Counted from the first letter of the stretch, positions 8,081 to 17,380 are shown. The stretch is 64,000 nucleotides of DNA from Hyphomonadaceae bacterium JAD_PAG50586_4 (GCA_023242925.1 CP096134.1:2747501-2811500), one strand, 5' to 3'. Notes: generated by a model not told the origin, from the sequence alone. Numbers and translations: made by a program.

Positions 8081-10180
8081 TTGCGCCACGCCGCCACGCT
8101 TTTCGCCGCCGCTTTTGCGGTCACGCTCGCCAGTTGCGCCTCGACGCCAGCGCCAACGCAAGGCGTAAACGCCGAGGACCCGTATCTCTGGCTCGAAGAG
8201 GTCGAGGGCGATCGGGCGCTCGCGTGGGTGCATCAGCAGAACGACCGCTCGCTGCCGGTGTTGGAGAATGATCCACGCTATGGGGGCTTGCTGAACGCAG
8301 CGCTCGAAGTGGCGCAAAGCCGCGATCGCTTGGCCACCGGCCAAGTGCGCGGCGGCTATCTCTACAATTTCTGGCAAGACCCCGATCACGTGCGCGGCAT
8401 CTGGCGGCGCGCGCCGCTCGACGGCTACGCAGCGAACAATCCGCGCTGGGAAATTGTGCTCGACATCGACGCGCTGGCGCGTGCTGAAAATGCGAACTGG
8501 GTCTGGCAAGGCGCCGACTGCGATCCGAGCGGCGTGCGCTGCATGGTCTCATTGTCGAACGGCGGCTTGGATGCGTCCACCGATCGCGAATTCGATCTGA
8601 CGACGCGCCGCTTCATTGAAGGCGGCTTCGTCATCCCGGAAGCCAAATCCAATTTCGGCTGGCTCGATCGCGACACCCTCCTTGTCGCCACGGCTTGGGG
8701 CGAAGGCGCGCTCACCGAGTCCGGCTACCCCTTCATCCTGAAAGCCTGGCGCCGCGGCACGCCGCTTTCGAGCGCGACCGAAATCCTACGCGGCGAACCA
8801 ACGGATGTGTCCGTCGGCGTCGCCACGTTTGAAGACGAAAGCGGCGATCACATCGCTATCGCCGTCGAAGGCGAGACCTTCTTCGAAACAATCTATTCGT
8901 TGGTTACGCTGGAAGGCCCGGTGCGCATCACTCTGCCGCGCAAATCGAGCATCCGCGATTTCTACCATGATCGCCTCATCGTCACGCTCGAAGAAGCCTG
9001 GACCATCGGCGGCCAAACCCACCCCACCGGCTCGCTTCTCGCATTGCCGCTGTCGCACGCAACGCTGCCCGATCCGCGTATCGAGGTGATCTTCACGCCC
9101 AATGCCCGCCAATCGATCGAAGAGGTTCAGGCCACGCGCGATGGCGTGCTCGTCGCCGGCTTCGACAATGTGCGCGGGCGCCTGCAACGCTTCACCTTCG
9201 CCAACGGCCAATGGCGCGGCGAGCAAATCCAAGTGCCGCCCACAGGCGTGGTGCATATCGCCGGCGCCTCGACCAGCGACGCGCGCGCGTTCGCGACGTT
9301 CGAGGATTTCCTGACGCCTTCGACGCTCTATGCGCTGAACGGCATCGCCCTCCGCCAAGTACGCTCACTGCCGGCGCAATTCGACGCCTCGCCCTATGTG
9401 ACAGAGCAATTCGAAGCGGCCAGCGCCGACGGCGCACGCGTGCCCTATTTTGTGGTGCGCCGCCGCGACATGCCCATGAACGGCCAGAACCCCACTCTGC
9501 TTTACGCTTACGGCGGCTTCCAGCTCTCTCAAGTGCCGAGCTACAACGCTTACATCGGCCGGCTCTGGCTCGATCAGGGCGGCACGTATGTGTTGGCCAA
9601 CATCCGCGGCGGCGGCGAGTTCGGCCCGGCTTGGCATGACGCCGGCCTGCTCACCAATCGCCAACGCATCTATGACGATTTCTACGCCGTCGAGCGCGAT
9701 CTCGTTGCGCGCAACATCACCAGCCCACGTCGCCTCGGCATTTCCGGTCGCTCCAATGGCGGCTTGCTCATGGGGGTAATGCTCAATCAGCATCCGGAAA
9801 TGGTGCATGCCGCCATCATCGGCTCGCCGCTGTTGGACATGCTGCGCTACGATCAATTACTCGCTGGCGCCTCATGGGTGGGCGAATACGGCTCGCCCTC
9901 AATCCCCGAACAGCGCGCATTCCTGGAGCAGATCACGCCATACCAGAATCTGCGCGCCCGCGACGATTTCCCGACCGTGTTCATCTACACGTCAACCAAG
10001 GACGACCGCGTCCACCCCGGCCACGCCCGCAAGTACGGCGCGCGCCTCGACGAGCTTGGCATTCCCTATCTCTATTATGAGAACACCGATGGCGGGCACC
10101 AGGCAAACGCGAACCTGCGCGAGGCCGCGCGTCGCCGAACGCTTGAGTATATGTATCTGACGCAGCGTTTGATCGACTAA
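8081..10180 (+). CDS. Prolyl oligopeptidase family (S9) secreted serine peptidase, lipoprotein
   Basis: 699 residues from TTG 8081, chosen because AAGGAGA lies 6 bases upstream and it gives a clean lipoprotein signal (MRHAATLFAAAFAVTLASC). The frame is also open further upstream. An N-terminal propeller-like region starts at EDPYLWLEEVEGDRALAWV, typical of S9A enzymes. The C-terminal hydrolase domain carries the nucleophile in GISGRSNGGLLMG (Ser about 558), an Asp in STKDDRVHPGH and a His in NTDGGHQAN. It should cleave short peptides, often after proline, in the periplasm. It sits between dxs and ispA in the opposite orientation. Confidence 0.92.
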   Translation: MRHAATLFAAAFAVTLASCASTPAPTQGVNAEDPYLWLEEVEGDRALAWVHQQNDRSLPVLENDPRYGGLLNAALEVAQSRDRLATGQVRGGYLYNFWQDPDHVRGIWRRAPLDGYAANNPRWEIVLDIDALARAENANWVWQGADCDPSGVRCMVSLSNGGLDASTDREFDLTTRRFIEGGFVIPEAKSNFGWLDRDTLLVATAWGEGALTESGYPFILKAWRRGTPLSSATEILRGEPTDVSVGVATFEDESGDHIAIAVEGETFFETIYSLVTLEGPVRITLPRKSSIRDFYHDRLIVTLEEAWTIGGQTHPTGSLLALPLSHATLPDPRIEVIFTPNARQSIEEVQATRDGVLVAGFDNVRGRLQRFTFANGQWRGEQIQVPPTGVVHIAGASTSDARAFATFEDFLTPSTLYALNGIALRQVRSLPAQFDASPYVTEQFEAASADGARVPYFVVRRRDMPMNGQNPTLLYAYGGFQLSQVPSYNAYIGRLWLDQGGTYVLANIRGGGEFGPAWHDAGLLTNRQRIYDDFYAVERDLVARNITSPRRLGISGRSNGGLLMGVMLNQHPEMVHAAIIGSPLLDMLRYDQLLAGASWVGEYGSPSIPEQRAFLEQITPYQNLRARDDFPTVFIYTSTKDDRVHPGHARKYGARLDELGIPYLYYENTDGGHQANANLREAARRRTLEYMYLTQRLID

Positions 10181-10216
10181 GCGAGCGCTGCGGAGACGGC
10201 CTCGATACGGGCCTTT

Positions 10217-11104
10217 TTAAAACCGGCGCTCGATGATGAAATCAACGGCTTCGGTCAGCGTGCACGCGCGCGGACCAAATATCGCAAGGTGGCGCTTGGC
10301 CTGATCGGCCAGCATGGCGACGCGCTCGCGTGTGGCCTCGACGCCCATCACAGTGACGAAATTCACCTTGCCGCGATCCTTGTCCTTGCCGACAGCTTTG
10401 CCGGTGTCGCGCACGACGCCTTCTGCGTCGAGCAAATCGTCCACCATCTGATAGGCGAGGCCGACATCGTGGGCGTAGCGATTCAAGGCCATGCGTTCCG
10501 CATCGGAACAGCAACCGATCAGCGCGCCTGCATCGACCGCGAAATTGATCAGTGCGCCCGTCTTCAGGCGGTTCATGCGCGTGACAGCGATGAGGTCAGA
10601 GCCGATGTCTTCGCCCGCCATGTCCGCAGCTTGGCCCGCGACCATGCCGACGGAGCCGGACGCCTTGGCAAGACCTGCGATCAGTTTGCAGCGCATCTGC
10701 GGGTCAGAATGGGTGCCGGGATCGGCCAGGATTTCAAACGCGAACGTCAGCAGTGCATCGCCCGCCAGCACGGCCGTCGCCTCATCGAACGCCTTGTGCA
10801 GCGTGGGGCGACCGCGGCGCAGGTCGTCATCGTCCATGCACGGCAGATCGTCATGGATCAGCGAATAGGTGTGCACACATTCGAGCGCGACTGCGGTGCG
10901 CAACAGGAACGTCTCGTCCGCCTCGAACAAGCGCCCGGATTCGAGCGTAAAGAACGGACGTAGGCGCTTGCCGCCGGCGAGCGCCGAATAACGCATGGCG
11001 GTGATCAGTCGTGCCTCGGGTCCCTGCTCGCGCGGCAGCAAGCCGTCCAGCGCGGCGTTAACCCTTTCGGCGACTTCTTTGAGACGAGTTTCGAATAAAG
11101 ACAT
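10217..11104 (-). CDS. ispA: Short-chain polyprenyl (farnesyl) diphosphate synthase
   Basis: 295 residues. It condenses isopentenyl and allylic diphosphates to farnesyl (or geranylgeranyl) diphosphate. The first Asp-rich motif DDLPCMD is at residues 85-91 and the second is in YQMVDDLLDAEG. The GGKRLRPF site is at 44-51. The one-residue layout before and the two-residue insert within the first Asp motif fit bacterial FPP synthases. The usual order in this class is xseB-ispA-dxs; here ispA is separated from both neighbours by rightward genes. Confidence 0.93.
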   Translation of the reverse strand: MSLFETRLKEVAERVNAALDGLLPREQGPEARLITAMRYSALAGGKRLRPFFTLESGRLFEADETFLLRTAVALECVHTYSLIHDDLPCMDDDDLRRGRPTLHKAFDEATAVLAGDALLTFAFEILADPGTHSDPQMRCKLIAGLAKASGSVGMVAGQAADMAGEDIGSDLIAVTRMNRLKTGALINFAVDAGALIGCCSDAERMALNRYAHDVGLAYQMVDDLLDAEGVVRDTGKAVGKDKDRGKVNFVTVMGVEATRERVAMLADQAKRHLAIFGPRACTLTEAVDFIIERRF

Positions 11105-11312
11105 GGGGCACGGTCGTTAGCAGAGCGCCCGCCGCGCGCAAGCGTCATACGCGGCGCACCGCCCTGGAGAATGATTTGGGCATAGGCCCATCTTCCCAAC
11201 ACCCTGTTTTCTCGGGCATCATTGCCCAGCTGGGATGTTTCGGGCGGGACGGCCAAATTAGGCCGCGTTTCCTGCCTAGGCCTGTGGCCGGAAAGAACGG
11301 GGTAGATATTCG

Positions 11313-12446
11313 ATGGCAACGGTTGTGGTCATTCACGCCGCGGACGACACGCTGCCGGCGCGCGCGCTGGCGGAAAAGCTGCGCCAAGCGCAGCTCAACG
11401 TGATCATCGAACGCCAAGGCGAGGAGCTGCGCAGCGCCCTCCGCAACGCTGTAGTGACGATCGCACTCTGGTCCCCGCGCTCGAATACACAGGCTGAGCT
11501 GATCGAAGAAGTCGCCGGCGCGCGCTCCAAGAGCCACGTCATCCACGCTGGGATGCAGAGTGCTGCAGCGCCCGAGCAATTCCGCGGCGAGCAGGTCGTG
11601 AACCTCACCGGCTGGCGCGGCGAAGACGATTTCCCGGCTTGGCGCGAACTGGCGCACTTGGTGACGGGCAAAGCTGGCGTAGCACCCCTGCCCGAGCCTG
11701 GCCCACGTCCGCCGTCCGGCTTCTTTCAACCTGGTCGCTCGGGTGAGGTCGCCGCACCGGCGCAACCCCGCCCCTCTCAACAACGCCCATCGCAAGCGCC
11801 CCCGCAGCAAGCGCGGCCGGCTCCCGCGCCACGCGCACAGCAACCAGCTTCAGCGCCGCGTCCTGCGCCGGAAGCGCGCGCGATCCCCTCTTATGACGAC
11901 GAACCTAAAAAGGGCGGCAACGGCTTGGTGATTGGCGTGATCGCCATCGTCGCGCTTGCTGTGATCGGCGGCGGCGCATTCTTCTTTATCAATCAGCAAG
12001 GCGGCCAAGGCGCCGTCGCCTGGGAGCAAGTCGATCGCAACGACGCAGACGCCTTGCGCGCCTTCATCGAAAGCGCCAGCGGCGAAGCACGCACGGAAGC
12101 GCAGGCTGCTCTGCGCGCTTTGGAAAATAGCGCCTACGACGAAGCACGCGCCGCCGGCACGATCGAGGCGCTGCAAAGCTTCCTCGGTGATTTCCCGGAC
12201 AGCGAGCATTCCATCGCCGCGCGCGGCCGTATCGCTGAACTGGAATCGCTGCCGCCGACACCGGTCGAAAGCGAAGTCCCGCTCGCCGAATTGCCGCCGA
12301 CCGATCCCAACGCCAGTCCCGATCCTGATCTCGTGCCGCCGACCGCAACCGCGCCCGATACGGGCGGCGCACCCGTGCCGCTCACACCAGCTCCTGCCGA
12401 AAACGAGCCGCTGCCCGAGCCGGGCACGGACACGCCGACGAACTAA
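11313..12446 (+). CDS. TIR-like domain protein with proline-rich linker and membrane anchor
   Basis: 377 residues in four parts. Residues 1-118 look like a TIR fold: strand VVVIHAAD, a helix of AEKLRQAQLNVII, then VVTIALWSPRSNTQAELIEE, where WSPRS plus a downstream Glu recalls the TIR catalytic segment. Residues 120-190 are Pro/Gln/Ala-rich. Residues 204-227 form one membrane helix (LVIGVIAIVALAVIGGGAFF). Residues 235-312 are helical with ALQSFLGDFPDSEHSIAARGRI, like short TPR-type repeats, then an acidic proline tail. The N-terminus is predicted cytosolic. The TIR call rests on pattern only; signalling, NAD cleavage or scaffold roles are open. Confidence 0.6.
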   Translation: MATVVVIHAADDTLPARALAEKLRQAQLNVIIERQGEELRSALRNAVVTIALWSPRSNTQAELIEEVAGARSKSHVIHAGMQSAAAPEQFRGEQVVNLTGWRGEDDFPAWRELAHLVTGKAGVAPLPEPGPRPPSGFFQPGRSGEVAAPAQPRPSQQRPSQAPPQQARPAPAPRAQQPASAPRPAPEARAIPSYDDEPKKGGNGLVIGVIAIVALAVIGGGAFFFINQQGGQGAVAWEQVDRNDADALRAFIESASGEARTEAQAALRALENSAYDEARAAGTIEALQSFLGDFPDSEHSIAARGRIAELESLPPTPVESEVPLAELPPTDPNASPDPDLVPPTATAPDTGGAPVPLTPAPAENEPLPEPGTDTPTN

Positions 12447-12496
12447 GGCTGGACAAATCACGCGGCACGGTGGAACCGCTTCGCCGGGGGCTAACC

Positions 12497-14344
12497 ATGA
12501 GCGAAGCGGCGGCAACGCGCACACGTCTGCACGGCTACGACCTTGCGCGCGCCATCGCCATTTTCGGCATGGTGCTGATCAATTTTCCGATCTTCTTCGC
12601 GTCAATTGATGAGGCGGCCGGCACACCGCTGGCCTGGATCGCCAACATTCATTTCGGCCGCGCGGCCGCGCTCTTCGTCACGCTCGCGGGTGCTGGCATT
12701 GCGCTGATGGCGAACGGCGCGAAGCCCTGGCGTGTGCGCAAGACACTGCTGCTGCGCGCGTTCTTCCTGCTCGTGCTGGGCAGCACGTTGCTCGCCTTGG
12801 GCTGGGGCATCGATATCCTGCACCATTACGCGTTCTATCTGGCGCTGGCCGCACTTTTGTTCGTGACCGCGCCGCGCTGGGTGTTGCTGACGTCCGCGAT
12901 TCTGGTTGCTGTGGCGACCCTCACGCTCAGCGTGATGTTTCCAGAACTCGATCTCAGCGTCTCAACAGATTTCCCGCCTGATGGAGAGAATGCGAGCTAT
13001 TGGTCGCCCCTCGGCCTCCTGCAAAACGCCTTCGTAAGCGGTGTACACCCGGTGCTGCCGTGGTTCGCCTTCTTGCTCATGGGCATGTGGACGGGGCGCC
13101 ATGATCTCACAGATGCAGCGACACGCACGCAGCTGATGGTTCTGGGCGGCGCACTCGCGGTGTTCGCACCGCTTCTCTCCATTGCACTGGAATACGCGGC
13201 GGTTGCGGGGTTTCTGCAGAATCAGGCACTGCATTATCTCGGCGTCGTGCACGCACCGTCGCCCCTCTATGTAGCGGGCGCCGTCGGCACCTCGATCTTC
13301 GTGATCGCGCTCTGTCAGGCGATCGTTGCGCGCTTCCCGGCCAATCTCATTGTTCGGGCACTTATTCACGCCGGCCAATTGGCGCTCACCCTTTACGTCA
13401 CCCACGCGCTTGTCGGTGTTGTCCTTCCGCGTGATGTGTTCGGCGTCGAGACATTTGATCTGAACTTGGTGCTGGCTTACGCGCTCGCATTCTGCGCCGT
13501 CGCAGTGATTGGGGCGCATCTCTATCGCCGCAAATTCAGCCGCGGCCCAATCGAGAGCCTGATGCGAATGCTGACCGGCGGCACACCCGAAAAGGACGCG
13601 GCCCCCGTTCGTGCCCAAGCGCCAGCGCCCGGCAAACATTGGCTGCCCGTCCTGGCCAGCGCCGCCGCAATCTTGTTAGCACTCCAATTCACCGGCGCCC
13701 CGCCGCGCTTCGATTGCCCGACGCCGGCGCTTCAGTCTCGCGCGACCGGCGCGCTCTCATTCTTCTGCCCGCGCCAGAGCTTCGCGATTGATGTGCCGGC
13801 GCGCACCGACGTCGTGTTCGAAACCCATTCCAGCCGCGATCTCTATCTCGAGCTCCGCCGCGACGGTGAAGCCATCGCGCAGAACGATGACGGCGGCAGT
13901 GGCGCAAACGCGCGGATCGCCACCACGCTGGAGCCGGGGGCATACACGCTACTCGTCCGCCCTTATGAATCCGCGCACGGCGTCTTCGCACTGACGCGCG
14001 TCGATCGCGCGCCCACCGCCGCGACGCTGCTACCCGGTCAGATCTGTTCAGATTCATGCGCCAGCGCACGCGACGGCGAATGCGACGATGGCGGCGCGAA
14101 CTCGCTCTACGCGGTGTGCGATCTCGGTAGTGATTGCGGCGATTGCGGCATCCGCACCGAAGAAGACTTCCGCGCACAGCTCGATGCAAGCGGTCGTCAG
14201 TGTCACAATACGTGCGCCTATACCAACGACAACGAGTGCGACGACGGCGGCCCAGGCGCACTCAACAGCCTGTGCTCCTACGGCAGCGATTGCAACGATT
14301 GCGGCGCGCGCGAGCCGCGGTTCAACGCCTCCGGGACGCCTTAG
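12497..14344 (+). CDS. Multi-pass DUF418/HGSNAT-type membrane protein with two C-terminal Cys-rich LNR-like repeats
   Basis: 615 residues from ATG 12497, with GGGGG upstream. Residues 1-370 carry about ten membrane helices starting RLHGYDLARAIAIFGMVLINF, the opening of DUF418/DUF1624 acyltransferase-like proteins that may move acyl groups across the membrane. A periplasmic beta domain follows (about 400-510). Then come two repeats from residues 517 and 569 with identical cysteine spacing C-x3-C-x7-C-x11-C-x5-C-x2-C, each holding ECDDGG and GSDCxDCG, like Lin-Notch repeats. The fusion is unusual. Natural substrate unknown. Its stop overlaps the convergent csaA-like gene by 4 bases. Confidence 0.75.
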   Translation: MSEAAATRTRLHGYDLARAIAIFGMVLINFPIFFASIDEAAGTPLAWIANIHFGRAAALFVTLAGAGIALMANGAKPWRVRKTLLLRAFFLLVLGSTLLALGWGIDILHHYAFYLALAALLFVTAPRWVLLTSAILVAVATLTLSVMFPELDLSVSTDFPPDGENASYWSPLGLLQNAFVSGVHPVLPWFAFLLMGMWTGRHDLTDAATRTQLMVLGGALAVFAPLLSIALEYAAVAGFLQNQALHYLGVVHAPSPLYVAGAVGTSIFVIALCQAIVARFPANLIVRALIHAGQLALTLYVTHALVGVVLPRDVFGVETFDLNLVLAYALAFCAVAVIGAHLYRRKFSRGPIESLMRMLTGGTPEKDAAPVRAQAPAPGKHWLPVLASAAAILLALQFTGAPPRFDCPTPALQSRATGALSFFCPRQSFAIDVPARTDVVFETHSSRDLYLELRRDGEAIAQNDDGGSGANARIATTLEPGAYTLLVRPYESAHGVFALTRVDRAPTAATLLPGQICSDSCASARDGECDDGGANSLYAVCDLGSDCGDCGIRTEEDFRAQLDASGRQCHNTCAYTNDNECDDGGPGALNSLCSYGSDCNDCGAREPRFNASGTP

Positions 14345-14709
14345 TAGAGGCGCCCGCCGCTGAGCGCGGGGCGATCGACGTTCAGCAACACGACATTGCC
14401 ATGGCGATCCGGGAAACCGAGGCAGAGCACCTCCGACATGAACTTGCCGATCTGCTTCGGTTCGAAATTCACGACGGCGGCGACACGACGGCCGAGCAAT
14501 TCGCCGAGATCGTAATTCTGCACGACTTGTGCGCTCGATTTCTTGACGCCGAGCGGGTCTCCGAAATCGATCCACAATTGATACGCGGCCTTTTTCGCTT
14601 CCTCGAACACTTTCACATCGATGATGGTGCCCAGGCGGATGTCCACCTTTAGGAATTCCTCCATCGAGATCAGCGGCAGGCGCGCATTATTTTGCGGATC
14701 GTCGGCCAT
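14341..14709 (-). CDS. csaA: CsaA-type tRNA-binding domain protein
   Basis: 122 residues of a single OB-fold tRNA-binding domain: FLKVDIRLGTIIDVKVFEEA, KKSSAQVVQNYDLGELLGR and VVNFEPKQIGKFMSEVLCLG match CsaA and the homologous domains in MetRS and Arc1p. CsaA is a small dimeric protein with tRNA affinity and proposed chaperone activity. It lies upstream of nothing obvious in its own direction and is the first gene after xseB on the minus strand. Confidence 0.85.
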   Translation of the reverse strand: MADDPQNNARLPLISMEEFLKVDIRLGTIIDVKVFEEAKKAAYQLWIDFGDPLGVKKSSAQVVQNYDLGELLGRRVAAVVNFEPKQIGKFMSEVLCLGFPDRHGNVVLLNVDRPALSGGRLY

Positions 14710-14731
14710 CGAACTTCTCTTCCTTCCCTAA

Positions 14732-14977
14732 TTACTGCCCGAGCTTCGACGGCTCGGTGCGTGGGCCATCAGGGCCCATCACGATTTGATCGACTTCCAG
14801 CTGCGCGTCCTTCAGCTGCCCTTCGCAACGCGCCTTGAGGGCTGCGCCGCGCTTGTAGATGCGGATCGAGTCCGCCAGCGGGACATCGCCGCGCTCCAAA
14901 TGCGCGACAATCTTTTCGAGCTCCGCCAAGGATTCCTCGAAAGACAGCGTGGACGGGTCGGCGGCGGTTTGACTCAT
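14732..14977 (-). CDS. xseB: Exodeoxyribonuclease VII small subunit
   Basis: 81 residues from ATG 14977. LSFEESLAELEKIVAHLERG and LADSIRIYKRGAALKARCE are diagnostic of XseB, a helical hairpin that binds the XseA large subunit for single-strand DNA degradation. A longer frame from 15013 exists but would add an atypical N-terminus. In alphaproteobacteria xseB usually precedes ispA and dxs, which lie further left here on the same strand. Confidence 0.93.
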   Translation of the reverse strand: MSQTAADPSTLSFEESLAELEKIVAHLERGDVPLADSIRIYKRGAALKARCEGQLKDAQLEVDQIVMGPDGPRTEPSKLGQ

Positions 14978-15041
14978 GGCAGGCAAAATATGGCGTGAAA
15001 CGCCGTTGCACAACGCAAACCGGCCTTCGCAGGCGCCATAA

Positions 15042-15659
15042 TCACTTCACTTTCTCGTAGCGGCGGTAGGACCAATAGGAATCCCCGCAATCCTCAACTT
15101 CACGCCAGCCCTGCTTGCGCAGGATCGGGCGCATCATCCGGTTGAACCAGCCATGCGCGCACAGCAGAACGTTTTGGCCGCGCAGCGCCTGAGCGGTGAG
15201 TGTGGAGACCGCAGCCTGGGCGCGAACTTCCGCTTCTTCCCGGCTCTCGCCATCCTCGTGGCGCCCGAGCATCCAAGCGGCGCGCGCCCACACACCCCAC
15301 GCGCCTGGGCTACGATGGCCCCAAATTGGCGGCGGCGGCAGCGGCGCTTCAACAAACACAGGATCGGTGATGATATCGCGGCCGCCAGCGACCATCTGGG
15401 CGGTATGGATCGCGCGCTGCAACGTCGAGGCGTAGATCACGTCACTCGATTCCGCCAAGCGCAGCAATTTTTCCGGCGGTTTCTCGTCCGGGTGCAGGCC
15501 GCTCAAATCGTAATTAGCCCACCAGTCGCGATAGCCGCGATGATCTATGCGCACGCCGCGATCCACATGCGGCATGCCATGCCGTGTGATCACGATCGTG
15601 CCGATCCGCGCGCTCATACGGCGATCTAGCGTCTCTTCCGGCGCCATGGTCGTCGTCAT
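15042..15659 (-). CDS. Histidine phosphatase family protein
   Basis: 205 residues from ATG 15659, with GAAGGG 5 bases upstream; an earlier ATG at 15674 is possible. The catalytic motif is VITRHGMPH near the N-terminus. The second histidine is in NVLLCAHGWFNRMM, and the intervening DVIYASTLQRAIHTAQ supplies the second Arg pocket. This is the phosphoglycerate-mutase-like phosphatase superfamily; the substrate cannot be read. It is upstream of xseB on the same strand and downstream of the HDAC-like gene. Confidence 0.87.
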   Translation of the reverse strand: MTTTMAPEETLDRRMSARIGTIVITRHGMPHVDRGVRIDHRGYRDWWANYDLSGLHPDEKPPEKLLRLAESSDVIYASTLQRAIHTAQMVAGGRDIITDPVFVEAPLPPPPIWGHRSPGAWGVWARAAWMLGRHEDGESREEAEVRAQAAVSTLTAQALRGQNVLLCAHGWFNRMMRPILRKQGWREVEDCGDSYWSYRRYEKVK

Positions 15660-15704
15660 TCTGACCCTTCGCACGGCCGCTCGCCCTCTCCCCGTGAGCG
15701 GGAT

Positions 15705-16625
15705 CTAGCCGTGCTGGAGCGCTTCCACATAAGCCTGGGCCGATCTGGCGAGCGCCCCCAAGTCGTAGCCGCCCTCCAGAGTCGAGACAAGTTTGCCCTG
15801 GCAGTGCCGTAATGAAAGTTCGCGCAGGCGCTTCGCGGCCCAGGCGAAATCGGCTTCGTCGAGTTCCATTTGCGCGAGCGGATCGGCCTTGTGGGCGTCA
15901 AAACCAGCTGAAACGAGGATCAATTCGGGTGCGAAAGCGTCGAGCGCAGGCAAAACCCGCGTCTCCATCGCCTGCCGCCATTGGGCGCTTCCGGCGCCAG
16001 ACGGAAGCGGCGCATTCACAACATTTCCGGCGATACCCGTCTCGCGTGCGTCGCCAGTTCCGGGGTAGAGCGGCGCTTGGTGCGTCGAGGCGAAGAGAAG
16101 ACGCGGCTCGGACTCGGCCACCGTTTGCGTGCCGTTGCCGTGGTGTACGTCGAAATCGACCACGGCGACGCGGCTCAGCCCATGCGCTTCCAGCGCATGC
16201 AGCGCGCCGATCGCGACGTTGTTGAAGATGCAAAAGCCCATCGGCGAAATCGGTTCGGCGTGGTGGCCGGGCGGACGCACAGCGCAAAAGGCCATCTCGT
16301 CTTCGCCCGCCATCACCGCGTCGACGGCCGCAACGCACGCGCCTGCCGCACGATAGATCGCTTCGCGCGAGCCTTCAGAGATGTAGGTATCCGGATCGAG
16401 CCGCACCCGCGCGCCTTCAGTTTCAGAGAACGCGGGCTCTAGCGCTTCCACATAGCGCGGAGGGTGCACACGCGTGATGGCATCGGCGGTAGCGTAAGGC
16501 GCCTCGCGGCGATCAAAACTTAAGCCGACGAAAGCGTCGAGCACCGCCTGCAAACGCCCGGCGTGCTCGGCATGGCCTGGCGGCGGTTCGTGGCGCAACA
16601 TTGAGGGGTGCGTGAAAAGCAACAT
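15705..16625 (-). CDS. Histone deacetylase-like amidohydrolase
   Basis: 306 residues of the HDAC/AcuC/AphA superfamily, a zinc-dependent deacetylase acting on acetyl-lysine or acetylpolyamines. Motifs: AVRPPGHHAEPISPMGFCIF with the His-His charge relay, VAVVDFDVHHGNGTQ for zinc ligands, ILVSAGFDAHKADPL, and STLEGGYDLGALA at the end. An HDAC gene commonly stands beside xseB-ispA-dxs in alphaproteobacteria, so it fits the dispersed ancestral cluster. Confidence 0.92.
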   Translation of the reverse strand: MLLFTHPSMLRHEPPPGHAEHAGRLQAVLDAFVGLSFDRREAPYATADAITRVHPPRYVEALEPAFSETEGARVRLDPDTYISEGSREAIYRAAGACVAAVDAVMAGEDEMAFCAVRPPGHHAEPISPMGFCIFNNVAIGALHALEAHGLSRVAVVDFDVHHGNGTQTVAESEPRLLFASTHQAPLYPGTGDARETGIAGNVVNAPLPSGAGSAQWRQAMETRVLPALDAFAPELILVSAGFDAHKADPLAQMELDEADFAWAAKRLRELSLRHCQGKLVSTLEGGYDLGALARSAQAYVEALQHG

Positions 16626-16822
16626 GCAACCGATCTAGCGCGCCACAGACGGCGTTCAAATCAGAAACGAGCGGCTGGAAGCGGAATAGAGCCACGAAAA
16701 GAATTGAGCGAACATTGGATCCCTCCCGAGGACAACGCCCACTCACCCTGCACGACATAGGCTGAACGGCATACGAGCGCGGATTCAGAAGCCGTTCAGA
16801 CGCAAGTTTTCCGAAGCGCGAA

Positions 16823-17380
16823 TTACTCCGCCGCTACGGCAGCGGCTTGCGTGTCGCGCTGGATCGTGAGCTCCACGCGCGCGACGCGCAGCCCCCACAG
16901 ACCAACGGTCGCACGGTTCAACACAGAGCCCTCGCCGGTAAGCACCATCACGTCGCGAAAACGGACTTTGCGGCCGGGTGTGCCGTCGCCATTGGGCAGG
17001 CGCACATCATATTCGAGCCGGAACGCACGCCCGTCCTGATAGCCGCGCGCTTGGCCGACAACATCTTCCCGCGTGCCGACATATTCACCCGGCGCGACGC
17101 GTTCGAGCCGCCAGGTTTTGCGATCGCGCTCGCCATCGTCATAAACAAAGTCCTCGACCAAAGTGAGCGTGCGGCCATCCCAGGCGCCGTCGAGCTGCGC
17201 GCTGAACCCGCGCTGCACGCCATTGATGGCGCGGAACTCGCCGCGGGCGATGGTGCGACCTACAAGCGCTTCTTCAATGATGAAGATATCTTGCGCCGTC
17301 TCCTGCGGTAGCGGCGGGCGCGTCGCGCAGGCCGCGAGCAAGAAGATCGCGGCAAAAGCCGAGAGCACATAAGCGTTCAT
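16823..17380 (-). CDS. DUF3833 family lipoprotein
   Basis: 185 residues from ATG 17380 with GGAG upstream. The signal peptide has lipobox LLAAC (MNAYVLSAFAAIFLLAAC). The mature domain has the DUF3833 beta pattern: GEFRAINGVQRGFSAQLDG, LTLVEDFVYDDGERDRKTW and VRFRDVMVLTGEGSVLNRA. Such lipoproteins often sit in fatty-acid/cyclopropane-type lipid clusters, but none is adjacent here. Function unknown. Confidence 0.8.
   Translation of the reverse strand: MNAYVLSAFAAIFLLAACATRPPLPQETAQDIFIIEEALVGRTIARGEFRAINGVQRGFSAQLDGAWDGRTLTLVEDFVYDDGERDRKTWRLERVAPGEYVGTREDVVGQARGYQDGRAFRLEYDVRLPNGDGTPGRKVRFRDVMVLTGEGSVLNRATVGLWGLRVARVELTIQRDTQAAAVAAE

Noticed and set aside
10190..10216. GGCC-rich hairpin with T5 after the S9 peptidase
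   Set aside because: Only about five base pairs with a wobble; too weak to call a terminator.
12470..12496. GTG start for the acyltransferase-like gene
   Set aside because: ATG 12497 has GGGGG upstream and begins directly at the family N-terminus.
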